Positions 10,953 to 24,165 of a DNA stretch of 64,000 bases are shown piece after piece. The DNA comes from Paramarasmius palmivorus (lineage: Eukaryota; Basidiomycota; Agaricomycetes; Agaricales; Marasmiaceae): positions 1 to 64,000 of the forward strand of contig JAYKXP010000004.1 of NCBI GenBank assembly GCA_037176845.1, given 5' to 3'. The position numbers and the translations under genes are program-made. The notes under the pieces were generated by a model, which saw only the letters and a list, made by a program, of their open reading frames with translations, had not been told where the DNA came from and searched no databases. Every line of letters begins with the position of its first letter. The stretch's first letter is position 1.

Positions 10953-13900
10953 TCAAGAATGAGATGGGGAATGGTGCTTGTTCATAGCTGATTTTCCTAA
11001 ATGCTCCAATGCGCCAGAATCGTATTCCTGTGCTTTCTTGGCCCGTAAAGCATCCAAAACATGACGTGCTACGGAGACGGCAGCTTCAGGCATGCCTGCC
11101 AACTGTGCAACTTTCAGCCCGTGGCTATCTCTGTTTACGCCCCGCCGAACTCTATATGAATAGGTAAAAGAGCCATCCTGTTTGGCCGTTTCAGAAGTGA
11201 ATTGAATCGTAGGAACGAGATCCATACCTCGAGTTCGTCCACACCCGTACAGTAGAAAGAAACATTGTTGAACACACCCTGGCCTTGACCTGCAGGTGTA
11301 TAGCCAAGCATGTCAGACAACTCATGAAAATGTGTTGCAAACAGGGCTCTGCACTGGTTCACCGAGACTAGATGATGAACAGTGGCAAAAGCAATGGCCA
11401 ACCCGTCGTTCACAGTGGTCCCACGCCCCACTTCATCCATAATGACAAGACTTCTAGGTGTTGCACGACGGAGGATCTCGGCAGTTTCCAGCATCTCTAC
11501 CATAAATGTACTTCGATCATGGAAGAGGTCGTCTTTAGCTCCGACTCTAGAGAATAGTTTATCAACGATGCCTAGCGTTGCGGCGTCTGCCGGGACAAAT
11601 GACCCCGTCTGGGCAAGAATAGTTATGAGAGCCGTCTGACGCAGGAGTGTCGACTTTCCGGCCATATTGGGACCAGTGATAACATGCAACTTGGATGTAG
11701 GTGTCAGGTCCACATCATTCGGAGTAAACATCCTTCCGGAGGTCAAAAGGCCTAACTCAACGGTGGGGTGCCTGCCGTTGACGACCTTATAATCGGTATT
11801 GCTAAAGAAGCGTGAGCCGCAGATGAAAGGAATATAGATTGACAGGTACTCACTCTTCCAATAGAATTGGTCTCACAAACTTCATTTCGGTTGCAAGGCT
11901 GGCAAAGGCCAGGGTGACGTCGAGTTCATCCAGAATTCTTGCGTTGCGTCTCAAGCTTGAAGCATGGCTTGTGATCTAAGGATTCATTAGCCAGTACGCC
12001 CGACCTCGCTAACCCATTTACCTCTTGACGCAGGGCGTCAAACGCCTCCCGTTCTGCTATTGCGAAGTTCATAGCAGTATCAAAAATCTGTGAGCCTAAT
12101 TGAGACCATTCCTGAATCAAATTAGTACCACAGCACAGGGCTTCACTAACCTGCGTACCTGATAGAAGTAACATTTCGTGGTCCCACTTTCACTGATGGG
12201 CACAAAAGCGGGATCGTTTTTCAACTTGCTCTGATCGCGCTTTGATTTACCAAGATGAACGTGCATTCCTTGTGCTGGTGACGAACGAAGTGATAGGGAC
12301 GGGGCGTCTAAATGCAAGTGTTAACGAAGATACAACAGCCATACTCAATGACACACCATATGTTAGTTGTAATCTTTCCTCTAATTTTTCCTTCTTAGCC
12401 AGTAGATCTTGCAAGGTTGTGTGAATCGACTTCAGATCTTCCGAGAACCTAATCGTTGTTAATGAGGGGTATGAGGGGTTTCAGCTTCAACTTACTCTGG
12501 GTTTATCTTCACGCCAAACCGCGAACGGCCAAACCTCCAGTCGAATCTATTGACGCTCAGGGCATCTGCACCAGAATCAGTGGCGAGATCATCCTCGGAA
12601 ATGGCCTGTTCTGTGGGCCCGTCGTACTTCACGATCGCGGTACCAATCCTTTGAGCAAGGTCGTCCAGACCAACTACCCGGGACATTAGGCCATTCATGC
12701 TAATCCATTCGCTAACGCTGAAATTCTGACGCTCGCGAGCCTCCATATCACGTTCGAGTTTCACCTTCTCCACTACGCTTGACCAGGTTCGTATTGCGGA
12801 AGCCAGAGCCAGAAGATCGTTCGGTTCTCCCTTCCCGAGCACGAACTTCTGTACGATTCTGCCTGCATCCTCTGCCTTGGTCAATAGTACCAATAGATCC
12901 GAACGGAAATGAGGTCTCTCGCAGAAGAAAGCGACAAGAGACTGCCTTGCATTGATTTCTGTAATGGAGGTGCTTGGTGAACCTGAAAGATAGTGTAAGT
13001 GTCAGAACGTGGGAAAGGGCGTAATGGCATACACAACCATCTGGAGAGAAGACGGGTTCCGCTAGTAGTCGTAGTGCGCTTGATGACATTCATCAGGCTT
13101 CCTTTGGTGGTACCTTCGCGCATGCTCTCCCGGATCTCCAATGCTTTGATAGTATGTGAGTCTATCTGCATTCGTCCTTCATTCTCTTCTCGGCTTGGCA
13201 GTCGCAACTGTGGCATATGCTCAAGGAGATTTGCTTGCAGATAAGTTGTCAACAGCTTGATAGCGGCACTTTCTTCCGGACTATACACGTCTGGGGTGGC
13301 AGAAGGCGAGGATGTTATTTCGTCAGTTACGCTGGATTCAGCAGATGACGTGTAGGTATCTCCAGAAGCAGATACCGTTTCATTGTCGTTGGTTGGCGTA
13401 GATGGGGAAATGAATGAAACGGTATTGTGCTCCTCTGCAGTAGCGTCTAAAATCGGACTCGAGGTGTCTGCCTCGAGCGATTTGTCGAGGACAACCTCCC
13501 GAGGGCCAATCCTAGCAATCTCGTCTCGCAAAGTATCATAGGTAGCCGGTTTAGAGTAGAACTCTCCCGTCGAAACATCTATCCAGGCCAGTCCGAGAGT
13601 GTTATCACCAGGTTTCTGCGGTGCAGATATTGAAAGAAGATAATTGTTCTCATATTGATTCAAGAACGATTCATCTATCAATGTTCCTGGTGTAATAACG
13701 CGTGCAACGCGTCTCTCGAATTCCCGTTTCCCTGCAGAAAGATAACGAGGAAACTCCTCGCACATGGCCACAAAACGATTGTTTTGTTGCACGAGGATTT
13801 TGAGATGCTTGTCGATATGCTGCAGGGGGAACCCACACATTGCAACACGTCCTCCGCCCCATCTCCTCGATGCTAGCTTTATGTTAAGAAGGGAAGCGAC

Positions 13901-14928
13901 TTCTTTCGCCTGATCGAAGTATGACTGCGACAGAACGGTGAGACGAGACTAGTCAGGGAGGCTGAATACTGACCTCATAGAAATTTCCGACCCGGGTAAG
14001 TAGAATACAATGAGGAAATTTGGAGAGGTTCTCCGTTATCTCCTTCGCTAGAGTACTCCGTGGTTGCCCGTCGTCAAAGTCTATGGATACATGTGAGTCA
14101 AAGCACAAGATTGCACGGGGAGAAATGACCTTCGACTTCTTCAAGGTCCGGAGCGTTGTCTTTCTTGGGCTTAGCGGTAGCTTTACGGCGCTTCCTGGGC
14201 GCCGGATCTGTATAGTGTCAGTTGAATGAAGATTGGGATGAACTAGGACGATTACCATCTGTTGTTGCTTCGCCTTTTATCGTCCTTCTGCGTCTCTTAG
14301 GTTTCGTGCTCTCTGGCAAGCGATGAGCTAGATGGTAGTTTCATGTTTGTTCGTACTCTTACCATCCGATCCGGGTTCCGTTTCGGTATCCTTTTGAACT
14401 CTTCTACGACGTTTTGGTTTGACCTCGGTGTCATCGGTCTGAGGAGACGAATTAGATTGACTCCTCACGCCGACCTAGGAGTATGATTGTATCACCTTCT
14501 CGTCTTCAGCTGTCGCACCCTCACCAGTGTCGATGGAAGACTTTGCCTTTGCTCTTCGAGTTGTAGAAAGGGCTTTGATGTTCACATCTGAGACATGCCA
14601 TTGCAGATATTTCAAACTACATTTAGCACGATTCGTAGCCTCAAGATGTTAAAAGACGCGTACATCTGACTTCTCTGACAGACTGCTCTTCGCCAGCGTC
14701 CCACCATTCCTCTAAGGGTTTAGCAACGGTACCGTCTGCATTGATGTGATGTCTGGGGAGTTCCGAATAGCTTTTCTTCGTTTTAGTGACCTTGGTACGC
14801 GTGTCTATATCTTGAGAAACAGTCGTATCCAGTGACTGTTGACGAAGTAGACTTGTTCCGTGAAAAGCGCGACGATAGAAGAAGGAACGTGACAGAGGCT
14901 TCAAAGTGTTGATTGTGAGCTTCACCAT
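10953..14928 (-). CDS. MSH1: Mitochondrial DNA mismatch repair MutS homologue MSH1
   Basis: Fourteen exons: 14928-14664, 14587-14496, 14438-14363, 14312-14256, 14207-14130, 14080-13974, 13924-13033, 12982-12496, 12448-12357, 12307-12159, 12111-12022, 11975-11854, 11801-11228, 11177-10953; 1,101 residues. The N-terminus ([16 protein letters not shown]) looks like a mitochondrial presequence. The mismatch-recognition motif FYE is at 223-225 within TRVGNFYE. The core has MutS domains I-IV with [17 protein letters not shown]. The ATPase has Walker [10 protein letters not shown] (879-887), Walker [12 protein letters not shown] and the ATHFHEL signature. It repairs mitochondrial DNA as a homodimer. 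Between presequence and recognition domain lie three short exons, each carrying a K/R-rich block. Divergent from the septin gene by 220 bp. Confidence 0.92.
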
Positions 14929-15148
14929 ACGAAGCTTTTCGAAGAAGAAAGGAGAGAGAAAGCACTAGCAAGGCCCAGTAAGGGTCGAATAGAACTGTTC
15001 GCCCGCGAATCGGTAAAGATGCAAAAGAGGAAATTTTGGTCACGCCATTACTATAAGCGAACAGCGGAGTTCAAAGTCCAAAAACAAGCCTTGAGCACAT
15101 ACCCCCTTGACCTCGTTCGACCCCAAGGCTCAGTTTTCGCCAAAAATC

Positions 15149-16776
15149 ATGTCTTTTGCAGGAAGAAGGAGAGGAAACAAGGCCAAGAAGGGTGTTCAGT
15201 TCACTCTTATGGTTGTCGGTGAGCTGGCACTAATTTTACTGCATTTTTTCCATCCGTAACTAACGCGCTACTTGTTCTTCAGGTGCCTCTGGTACTGGCC
15301 GTACGACCTTTGTGAACACCCTTTGCGAGTCTGAAGTCCTCGCTCACAAGATTGTCGATGACCCAGCTATGGCTCACATTGAGGAGGGCATTAAAATCAA
15401 GCCTGTCACTGTGGGTGAGTTGGCTTTTCTAGCACTCTTTTTTCTTCCTCCTGAGTGCTGCAACTGACTCAAACAACCCTTTTCATAGAGCTCGAAGAAG
15501 ACGGCGTTCGCATTGCGCTGACTATTGTCGATACTCCTGGGTTTGGTGACAATGTTGACAATGAGTTCGCGTACGTGTCATTCTTCTGTTTCTCTGTAAA
15601 ATTTACTGAGTTTCTCTCGCAGTTTCCAGGAAATCATTGGATACATTGAACGCCAATACGATGATATTCTTGCTGAGGAGTCCCGTATCAAGCGTAACCC
15701 CCGTTTCAGGGATAACAGGGTCCATGCTCTCCTCTACTTCATTCCTCCCACTGGTCATGCGTGAGTAATGTATCATTCTTGATTGATTCAGCTCTGACAG
15801 GACTTGCAGCTTGAGGGAAATGGACATTGAATTGATGCGTCGTCTATCCCCACGTGTGAACGTGATCCCTGTCGTTGGCAAGTCGGATTCTTTGACCCCT
15901 AGCGAATTAAAGGGCTTCAAGAAGAGGGTATGTGGCTTCGTATCAGTAATCAAGAAACAAGAAGCTTACTTGGAATGTCTACAGATCATGGAAGACATTG
16001 ATCATTACGATATTCCAGTCTACAACTTCCCATACGACGTTGAGGAAGATGACGAAGAGACCATCCAGGATAACAGCGAACTGCGCGTAAGTTCATCGCA
16101 TTGATTCTTTGACCTATCAAAAATGAACATTGTTATGGCTTCTAGTCCCTCCTTCCTTTCGCCATCATCGGCTCTGAGGAAGAAGTCGAAATGAACGGCG
16201 AGCTCGTCCGCGCTAGGATTTACCCCTGGGGTATTGCAGAGGTTGACAACCCCAAACATTCTGACTTTAGCCGACTTAGGAGCGCTCTCCTCAAGTACGT
16301 ATCGAATCTAGAACATTGAACAAGGCCACTAAACACCTCTTATCCGACCAGCTCGCACTTGGCTGACCTCAAGTCCTTGACACACGATGTGCTTTACGAG
16401 ACCTATCGTACCGAAAAGTTGTCCCGCACGGTACACTCCGATACCCAGTATGAATATCCACTTTTTTCAAATTCCGATTATCTGACTGATGTGGTTCTTA
16501 TCAGCGACTCGTCTATCCTCCCGGAAGAGCTCGCATCGCAAAGTGTGCGCCTCAAGGAAGAACAGTTGCGCCGCGAAGAGGAAAAGGTAAGATGTTTTGT
16601 AGCCGTGTGATGGGAGATGTAGCTGATGATTATCAAAACAGCTGCGGGAGATCGAGCTCAAGGTACAACGCGAGATCAACGAAAAGAGGCAGGAACTGTT
16701 GGCCAAGGAGGAATCCTTGCGCAACTTGGAGAGCCGACTTGCAGCTCAGGGATCCCAGTCAGAGTTCCGGGACTAG
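15149..16776 (+). CDS. Septin, Cdc11/AspA type
   Basis: Ten exons, 367 residues: 15149-15218, 15283-15414, 15489-15570, 15623-15760, 15810-15927, 15985-16086, 16146-16294, 16352-16447, 16505-16586, 16642-16776. A short basic N-terminus (RRRGNKAKKG, phosphoinositide-binding type) leads into the GTPase domain: P-loop GASGTGRT, DTPGFGDNVDNE, and VGKSDSLTP in the G4 position. The septin-unique element follows (PWGIAEVDNPKHSDF), with a C-terminal coiled coil of about 50 residues rich in Glu, Arg and Leu. Arg replaces the usual Lys in the P-loop, which together with QFTLMVVGASGTGR is characteristic of the Cdc11 subgroup. It is a structural subunit of septin rods and rings at septa and hyphal necks. 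Confidence 0.92.
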
Positions 16777-17112
16777 GTGGAATGGGAGAATGTTTGAAAT
16801 ATACCCAGCGATTACTGATATCGAGAGACGCTCGTTTACGCTCTTTTTGTCCTCCTTTTTCGTTTCTATCTCTTTACGTGCATGGATAATCGTACATACG
16901 TCGTTTAGTACAATCTTGGTTGCAAACAGAGTGATGTGCCTATCTTTTGATAGCTGATAGTTGACGAGTTAGGAGAGAATGAGTGGCGTGGGTATTGTCG
17001 GCGGATTGGATGCCGATTCGTTGAGAAATGATTTGGTGGAAATTAGATGCTAAACGGCAGCTAAACGGTCTATTGTGGTACAAGTGGACGCAAAGCTAGA
17101 CGGCTTAGAGGA
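16777..17112. other. Intergenic, about 340 bp
   Basis: This is the 3' flank of the septin and the presumed promoter of the MIT-domain gene, which lie in the same direction. I see nothing specific. Confidence 0.6.
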
Positions 17113-19902
17113 ATGGAATGGGACAGCGACGAGCACAGAAAAAGCGTTCCAGACCCTTCATCTTCTTATTCTAATCGTCGTCGCTCTTCAATCGTACAGG
17201 CTCGCTCTCCAATTCCGCCCCCAAATCTCCCAATTCCCAGCATCCCTCAACCCGACACAGACAACATGTATACTTCGTACCACGATCTATCTGATCCTCC
17301 ACCACAGTCTATATTACCAACTGCTTCTCGTCTACATGACTCTTCGCAGTCTTCAAGAATGACAAACTCGCAGCTCCTGGCACCCCCGTCAGATCAACCA
17401 ACTCACAGACCGCCCTCTTCTCGCCGTGCGCTGACAAGAGCTCTTGAACTAGCTCGGCAAGCAGTTCAGCTCGATTCAACAAATGATAACCCCGAGCTTG
17501 CAGTACAGGCATATGGAAAGAGTGTTGCACTGCTCAGCGAAGTCATGGAGAGGGTTCGACGCGGAGAGGACAGTACAGAGATTAGCGGACGGAAAAGGAA
17601 CGGTCGACGACGCAGCGTTGTCGCCCAGGAAGAGGAAATAAGAAGGCTTCAAAACATAGTGAGCTCCTTGTTTTTCTCAATATTCTTTGGTTCAGATGCT
17701 TATACTGGGTTCTAGCACGATACATACGCGGACCGAATGAACATTCTCAGTATCATTTACAGTATACCACCCATGCCATATACTTCCTCTTCCATATACT
17801 CGGCCGCTTTTAATAGCAACGAGCTCGCCCAGGCTGCTTCAGGTGCAGAGGATTCGGACACATACCCAACTACAAATCATACCCCCAATGAACCACCATT
17901 ACAAGACTACTCTGACCATCCATATGGTCATGACCGATCCGACGACGGCGTCGCAGCTATTGGAACCGCCATGTTCTACGACGAATTGCCGAGCCCTGCA
18001 AGATCAGATATACCTGGCCTTCCTGCTCAACCTTCCTCACATCCCTATGCGACAGCCCAATATGACTCGACAGAACCTTCACCACCTCTTGTACCTCCAG
18101 TCCAACCCCATCATCCCATTCCTGCCCATGCCAATAATCCGTCTAGCCCTAGTAACCGCAATGCAATCCCTTCTCGGAGATCAAGGGCTCTCTCACAAGG
18201 CATTCCGCCAGCATTACCACCTCCAGCAATGTCACCTCCACCTGCACCTATACCTACGGCTTATGAGCCTGATACCTCAAATTCACATAACTCACGGCAC
18301 CTTGAAGTGGGTCGTCCAAGAGGTGAATCTACTCTCGGCCACAAGCGAACAAGTTCAGGAAGCCGATTAGGTATTCTTGAAGAAGAAGACCGTCCAGAAG
18401 ATGGCTATGCCGAGGAGCCACTTCGACAGCCAATCTCCGAACCATCTCGATACAATTCACCGTCCAAGAGAGATACCACACGGATAAACCACTTTGAATC
18501 ACCGCCACTACCTCCAGTCCCATCTCCTACAGAAAGCGTCACCCCAGGGACACCCCGAACCCCTTCACTATCCGCAAAACCACCGCCGTCGCCACGAGTA
18601 GCGAACGCACGTCCTAGAAACGGATCTCAGGTTTCTTCTCGATCAGACGGATCCTCAAATATTATTAATACCACCACGACCCAAGGCACCATATCTCAGC
18701 GGAGGCATACAAAAACTTCAGCACCTCCTACACCGCGGTCGTCATCACCAGCAGAGTCAACTGCTTCGGCCGGCTCTCTTCCTCCTATTCCCCGAGGGAT
18801 ACCATCCTCGTTACCAGGCTCATCAAGCGTCTCCTTGCCCTCGAGCGGCAGAAGTAGGTCTTCTTCACAGCCCGGGCGTAGACCTTCCATCATCAATGGT
18901 CAGAACGGACACAATTCTCCCGGAGAACAACTACCACCTCTTCCAACCAATGGGATAACACACCGGAAACCGTCGTACACCAGCAAACTGAACCCCAATG
19001 CGCAGCAAGCTCTACCATTGTCTGTTCAGACCGATGTTCCCAGTGTCAATGGCCTGCAGTCAGCCTTTGGACTCGGCATCATGACAACCGGACCCATCAC
19101 ACCTACATCGCCACTCCCACCAGCAGCGCCAACTGACCCATTAAGGAAGCCATATCATTTGATGAATCTTCTACGGACTACGATGATATCTAACACTGGC
19201 GGGTATATTACCCGAAGATTACATGTACCTCAAGAAGTATGGTCACAAGGCGGTGCGAAGCTTGGGAACCTGATAGAGAAAGTGAGAGTGATTGGGATAT
19301 TGTGTCAGGCGTTGGAAGACCTACAAGAGTTTAGCTCGGAGTACTTTGGAGCTGGTAATGTGAGCAGTGGTATGGCATTAGGAATCGGAAGTATAGGTCG
19401 AAGAGAAGGAGAGATGTGGCTGGCAAAATTGGAGGAATTCTCAAGCGTGTGTGATGGTGTTATGGCGAATTTTGGAAAGAAATTGGGCGTAGGAGAAGGG
19501 TTTGCGGTCAAGAAGACGACGTGGAGTGATAAGCTCGGGAGAAGGTTCGACAAGTTCACGAATGGGAAGAAGTTCGTCTATTTTCCTATTTGAGCTGTGG
19601 CTTTTGGTCCCTGACCCTTTTTTTCTTTTGCCAGTCTTGATTCTCCAGCGGGATACGTGCAAGGCTTGAAGAAGCTCTTCCTTCACGCGCAGTTACTCGA
19701 CGAGCACACAAAGGCCGTGACCGCGCAACCGGTGGCTCCGTCATACAGCGGGCTTCCTTTCGATATTCGGTCAGCCGCGGACGTGAAACTCAAACGGGCG
19801 TCAGAGTTTTTTGCAAGCGTCGTATTGACGTTTGTCATTCGAGATTTATCACAACTTCTGGACAAGTATGCCAAGAAGTGCGAAAAGTGGTTAGCAGAGT
19901 AG
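17113..19902 (+). CDS. MIT-domain protein with long disordered middle
   Basis: Three exons, 17113-17658, 17716-19571 and 19635-19902, 889 residues. The MIT (microtubule interacting and transport) domain spans about residues 95-205: RALTRALELARQAVQLDS, ELAVQAYGKSVALL, and after the first intron HDTYADRMNILSIIYS. MIT helices bind C-terminal motifs of ESCRT-III subunits. Residues about 220-670 are Pro/Ser-rich and disordered. The C-terminal 200 residues are folded and helical (YHLMNLLRTTM...TRRLHVPQEVW, then SPAGYVQGLKKLFLHAQLLDE...). This arrangement is found in large fungal MIT proteins of unknown function. A role in endosomal sorting is inferred from the domain alone. The ATG at 17113 is the first in frame; an upstream start cannot be excluded. 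Confidence 0.85.
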
Positions 19903-20752
19903 ATTGGATTCTACTCTTCCACTCCCCGACCAGCGCGCGCTGCGTCTAGGGCACCTTATCTGTCCCTGCCATGCTCGCAGGGCTTGCACATCTCTCCCAT
20001 CTGTATCTTTGGACCGACCTTGTCACTACTGGCGTCGTGTGTGTGTTTGTGGATGGATTGAACCGATGTTTATTTTGCTCCCTTCTCCCCCGTGTCTATG
20101 TATTTTATTCCGTACATATCATCAGATTGGATTAGAAGAAGAAAGAAGGGAAAGAAGGGCCGTAATTAGTGAATTCCTTTTGTTTTTGTCTACCCCTCGA
20201 TTGTTCTTTTTCTTCCGCCGCTTTTTTGTTTGTTACCTCTTTACCTCCACCTCTTTGTTACCTACTTTTTTCACCGTCTTGATGATCTTGCATATAATTA
20301 GTACTTAGCGTTTGCTGACTTGGGCCATTAGTTTGTTCTGGATGTAGGATAGTAAGTTAGAAGGCTTCCTCTGAACCCTGTCCTATTATGTTTAATGAAT
20401 GTGACGAGCTCTTTCTTCTCTTCTTCTCAGCACCGCAGTGTATACCATATAGGTTACTGTTAATTTACCTCCTCGGACCACTTACGAGACGGGAGACTAA
20501 ATTGATTAAGAAAATGCATTAATTCATTCCGATACAAGTATAGTATGTACAGGTCCAAATTGACAACGAAATCGACAGCAGAACTCGAAAGGGGATACAA
20601 GGTATGGTGCGTACAGTAGTGGTTGGACTGGGACGAAAGTATGTACCATGGTGCACTAGGAATATGTATATCTAATGTATGAATTCGATGAATAATAAAC
20701 GAATAAGGTTAAACAGCGATGACGAAGGAATCGAACTATGTACGATGCCTAC
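19903..20752. other. Convergent intergenic region with T-rich tract
   Basis: Shared 3' flank of the MIT gene (+) and Ies1 copy A (-). A strongly T/C-rich stretch covers about 20175-20280 on the plus strand. No coding sequence was recognised. Confidence 0.6.
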
Positions 20753-22669
20753 TTATCCACGTTTGAAAGTGACGCTTGGATACTCTGGTTCTGGAGTGGG
20801 ATCTTTCCCTCGGAGACGCTTCACGATTCCCAGTCGCTTCACTACAGCCAAGTATGAGCAATAGCAACGATATGGAGTATGACGAACAAAAGACGTACTG
20901 TAGTCTTGACGATAATGTTCATCTACATCATCTTCATCAGACTCGTCGAGAGGCTCCTTGTTGTTTATCACATGCCAAGTATCTGGAACGGAGAGTGAGA
21001 AGAAGAATGCGCAGCTGGGAGCTGAGACCTCACGTTGCAGAATAGATCGAGGAGGATCCGAGGCATGATGGTGAGAAAGACGTGGTGGCCGTCGAAACGG
21101 CCTCGGCGGAGGTAGAGGAGGCCTGTAAGGCGTATAGCGGACTGAGCGGTCTAGTCCGACCACCACCGGATGATGTCCCACAGGCGCTGGAAGGACCCGA
21201 AGTTGGTTCGGTTCCGTTTGATGAGGAAGTGACGGGGCGTGTGCTCGTCCTATGTATATTTGTCGTCAGTGCTATTGTTGAGCCGTATTAGGACAGGCTT
21301 ACGTTCGGGGATGTACGGTTCATCGCGTAGTACATCCATTTCGGAATCCATCCGTTCATCCATGAATTGCTTGCTCAGCTTGGATTTCTTGGTTTCCTTT
21401 GCTGACCTGGCAGACTTGGACGGCGCTGATTCAACGCTGATGACGCTTTCCTCTTCATCAGCCATGCTGTTCTTTCCGGCGCCTTTCTCTTTGCCTTGAC
21501 TCTTTTGAATCTGTAGGCGCTGAGCAACCAGTTGCTCGCCGTGTCGCTTTTCGTCTTCGGGATCGGCATTCTCGGCCTCCGCTTCTGCGGTGGTCAGCGA
21601 TTCCAACGGAGGATACTTTCCTGGACGATTAGGGTCACAAAAGGGATTCTCTCCTGTGCTGTAGTCGTCGTAATCGTCTTCGTTCTCGCTAGACGGTGCT
21701 TGGTAGTAGTGATAGCAGAGCCACAAGAAAACGCGAGCTCTGGATGCACTGGAAAACTCGACTGGTGTGAACAGGTCGAGGAACTCGAGTTCACTTGAAA
21801 AGTGCTTAGCACCGATGGCCTACAGGAACAAAGGAGCTTGATGAGTGGCGAGTTGATGGCATGGGATAGAGTAGCATTACCACTGAATGGTTGGACAGTA
21901 TGAAGAGCAGATTGGCAATGCCTGTGGGAGGGATCACACCTGCGACCTATTACAATGACAGGTGTGACAGGTTAATAATTTGTGTGTGATAGTTTACATT
22001 TAACACTCACGGCGCGCTCAAGAACTTCCGACGGTGTTGAGGGGGAGTTGAGACTGGCAACTTCCGCCGCCAACATACTGGCTTTGAGAATGGCTTTGTG
22101 GCGCGGAGCATCTTGGAGACTGCCAGCTGTCCTCTGGAGCGCGGGAACCGGGTGATATGTGCGAATAGCGGTCTTCATTTCAGGAAAGACTGGAATGAAT
22201 GATGAGGAGGTATAGGAAGCTGAAGGAGAACGAGCACGCACAGCTCATTGTCGTGTTTATTCTTCCAACATTGGCCAATAAGCAAATCATGGCATAGTCA
22301 GTGGCAAATGTGGGGTCGCTAGTCATCTTGTCCTTGAGAGCTTTCGGAGACTTTGGAGAATGTACGATTGCATTGACATACAAGTCTAGAAAGAGAAGAA
22401 TTATAGATGATAGAATCAATGACAAGACTGGATCAGATACCTCGAAAAGTAACCAAGGAATTCGGGGGACGACCATCGAGGGTGGAGTTGGGGTCGGTGA
22501 AGACTTGATGCTGGTCGGAGAAGATGTTGTCAAGGAGAGCAAACTGAATATCTGCTCTTGTTAAAGGTTCACCGTCTGTCTTCTTGAGAACTTTGACGGA
22601 CTGCCTGCGACTGGCCATGTACAAGTGAGAGCCCTTGTTACTACCGTCAGTTCGTGACGGTAAGGACAT
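20753..22669 (-). CDS. Ies1-like INO80 complex subunit, diverged copy A
   Basis: Eight exons, 507 residues: 22669-22441, 22385-22242, 22189-22011, 21946-21881, 21819-21303, 21249-21034, 20982-20899, 20841-20753. It is recognised by the Ies1 block order: LKKTDGEPLTRADIQFALLD, FTDPN, TFRDLYVNAI, KALKDKM, VGRINTTMSFFPEMKTAIRT, YHPVPALQ, LQDAPR, then a segment ending in a tryptophan-led block TWHVINNKEPLDESDEDD. Ies1 is a fungal subunit of the INO80 chromatin remodeller. This copy departs from the norm in the middle, with a charged Glu/Lys-rich insert around residues 290-360 and an unusual C-terminus. It is a paralogue of the gene at 33296-35210. Divergent from the next gene by 156 bp. Confidence 0.82.
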
Positions 22670-22825
22670 TGGAAAATGACTGTGCACGTGGCGCCGATCG
22701 CGAATACAGGGCGTCTTACTCCATTTAGTAATCCATACCGACGTTACCAAACTTGATATCATCCTTATTTATTCTTCTCTCCACCCTTCAGCTTCAACCT
22801 CCATGTTCCTCTTTCCTCTACTCTC

Positions 22826-24165
22826 ATGATCAATGTAATCCCTCTCTTTCTAATTCTCTTTTGTCTCTTCTCTGCTGCTGCTGCTGCTCAACAAAATGTC
22901 ACCTTGTTTTTCGGCAACCCTGCTCTGACTTTTCTGCCGGGATGGGACATTTCTACTGCTCAGGCGTCTCGTTCTCAATTTTTGGTTTTCGACGATATCG
23001 ATGATGCATTGGAGATTGTTTTTCCCAGTGAGTGCCCCATAGACCTCTGCGCGAGCTGTTCTTATTTTATCTCCAGGGTTTGCCACCAGGGTCACTTATA
23101 CAGGGCTGAAGAGAACAGGTGGATCTCAGTATGGTGTTTGTCTAAACTGCAATGACTCTGGCTCGATACGCGTGTTCGACGGCCATGACGACAACCTCGA
23201 AAGAGATTCACTAGCAGTTCCGGTCCGTTTCCGATATTGTTTAAACATCCAACCATTCCACATCTCACTATTGTGTTTCTAGACAACCATATTCCAGATC
23301 TCTCTTCCCCCAAACCGACAAAACACACTGTCCCTCATTAATCTTCCTGACAATCGCTTTGGGGGTGACAGCGAGCTCACATTCGTGTCACTCACTGTGT
23401 TGGTTGATGATGGTTCGTTGCAAATAGCTTATATGCAACGTCTCGATGCACTGACATTCCTATCCTAGGCAGTGTATCCTCTTCCAGTTCCCGTAAGCCG
23501 GTTAATTGCGCACTGCTACAAATATATCTCATATTTCTCCCCGCGGGTCCGTCTAGTATCAACCACATCACGCAGCACCAGTGCCACTTCGGTCAGGACA
23601 TCATCCACTTCTAGTTCCATATTCAGTTCCTCCGGTACAACATCAGTATCGGAGACAACTTCTTCTCAAAGTATGATTCATCATCCCGATTCAATCAGCG
23701 TTCTCTGATAATCTGTTTCACTCCTTAGATCCCTCGACTTCTGCTTCTGGGAGCCCATCAGCAACCACATCTGCAGAGAATGCCGCATCCAATGGCACTA
23801 GGAACTCAATTATTGCCATAATAGCCATATTCGTCGTATTGGGTATAGCTTCTCTACTCGTAGGCCTTTCTTTCTACCTACGTCGCCGTCGTGCACGTAG
23901 AAGGTCTCGAATGGCCCAGTATTCTTTCAACGCACCGAGTGCCCAGTCAGGGGCACGCGACTCTCCGACTAGATTTCCCAGCATACGTTCGCCGAGTCCC
24001 TATGCTCCACGGGTGTCGCTTATGGATTCCAGCCCTGGTCCATTAGCAGCAGCAGGTCGGTCGCGGCCTGCGACACGCCTACCTGACCCTTACCCTTATC
24101 CATTCTCCCAGCAACCGGTTGCGGGTCCTTTAACACCCAACAGACGTCGTTTGAATAGCCGCTAG
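22826..24165 (+). CDS. Mucin-like single-pass surface protein
   Basis: Six exons, 350 residues: 22826-23027, 23077-23222, 23283-23412, 23469-23492, 23557-23670, 23729-24165. An N-terminal signal peptide (LFLILFCLFSAAAAA) leads to a beta-rich extracellular domain of about 170 residues with two close cysteines (VCLNCND). A Ser/Thr-rich stalk of about 60 residues likely carries O-glycans. One transmembrane helix (SIIAIIAIFVVLGIASLLVG) is followed at once by a basic anchor RRRRARRRSR and an 80-residue Ser/Pro-rich cytosolic tail. This architecture is common among fungal wall-stress-sensor-like proteins, but I recognise no WSC or other named domain. Function unknown. Confidence 0.78.

Noticed and set aside
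14475..14495. A 21-nt intron between MSH1 exons 2 and 3
   Set aside because: Implausibly short. The acceptor at 14439 gives a 57-nt intron in the right phase.
15283..15310. Lys-to-Arg change in the septin P-loop as a possible loss of GTP binding
   Set aside because: GxGR is normal for the Cdc11/AspA septin subgroup, so it is not a defect peculiar to this gene.
17843..18370. 175-codon open frame inside the MIT gene
   Set aside because: It is an alternate frame of Pro/Ser-rich coding sequence; such regions keep other frames open by composition.
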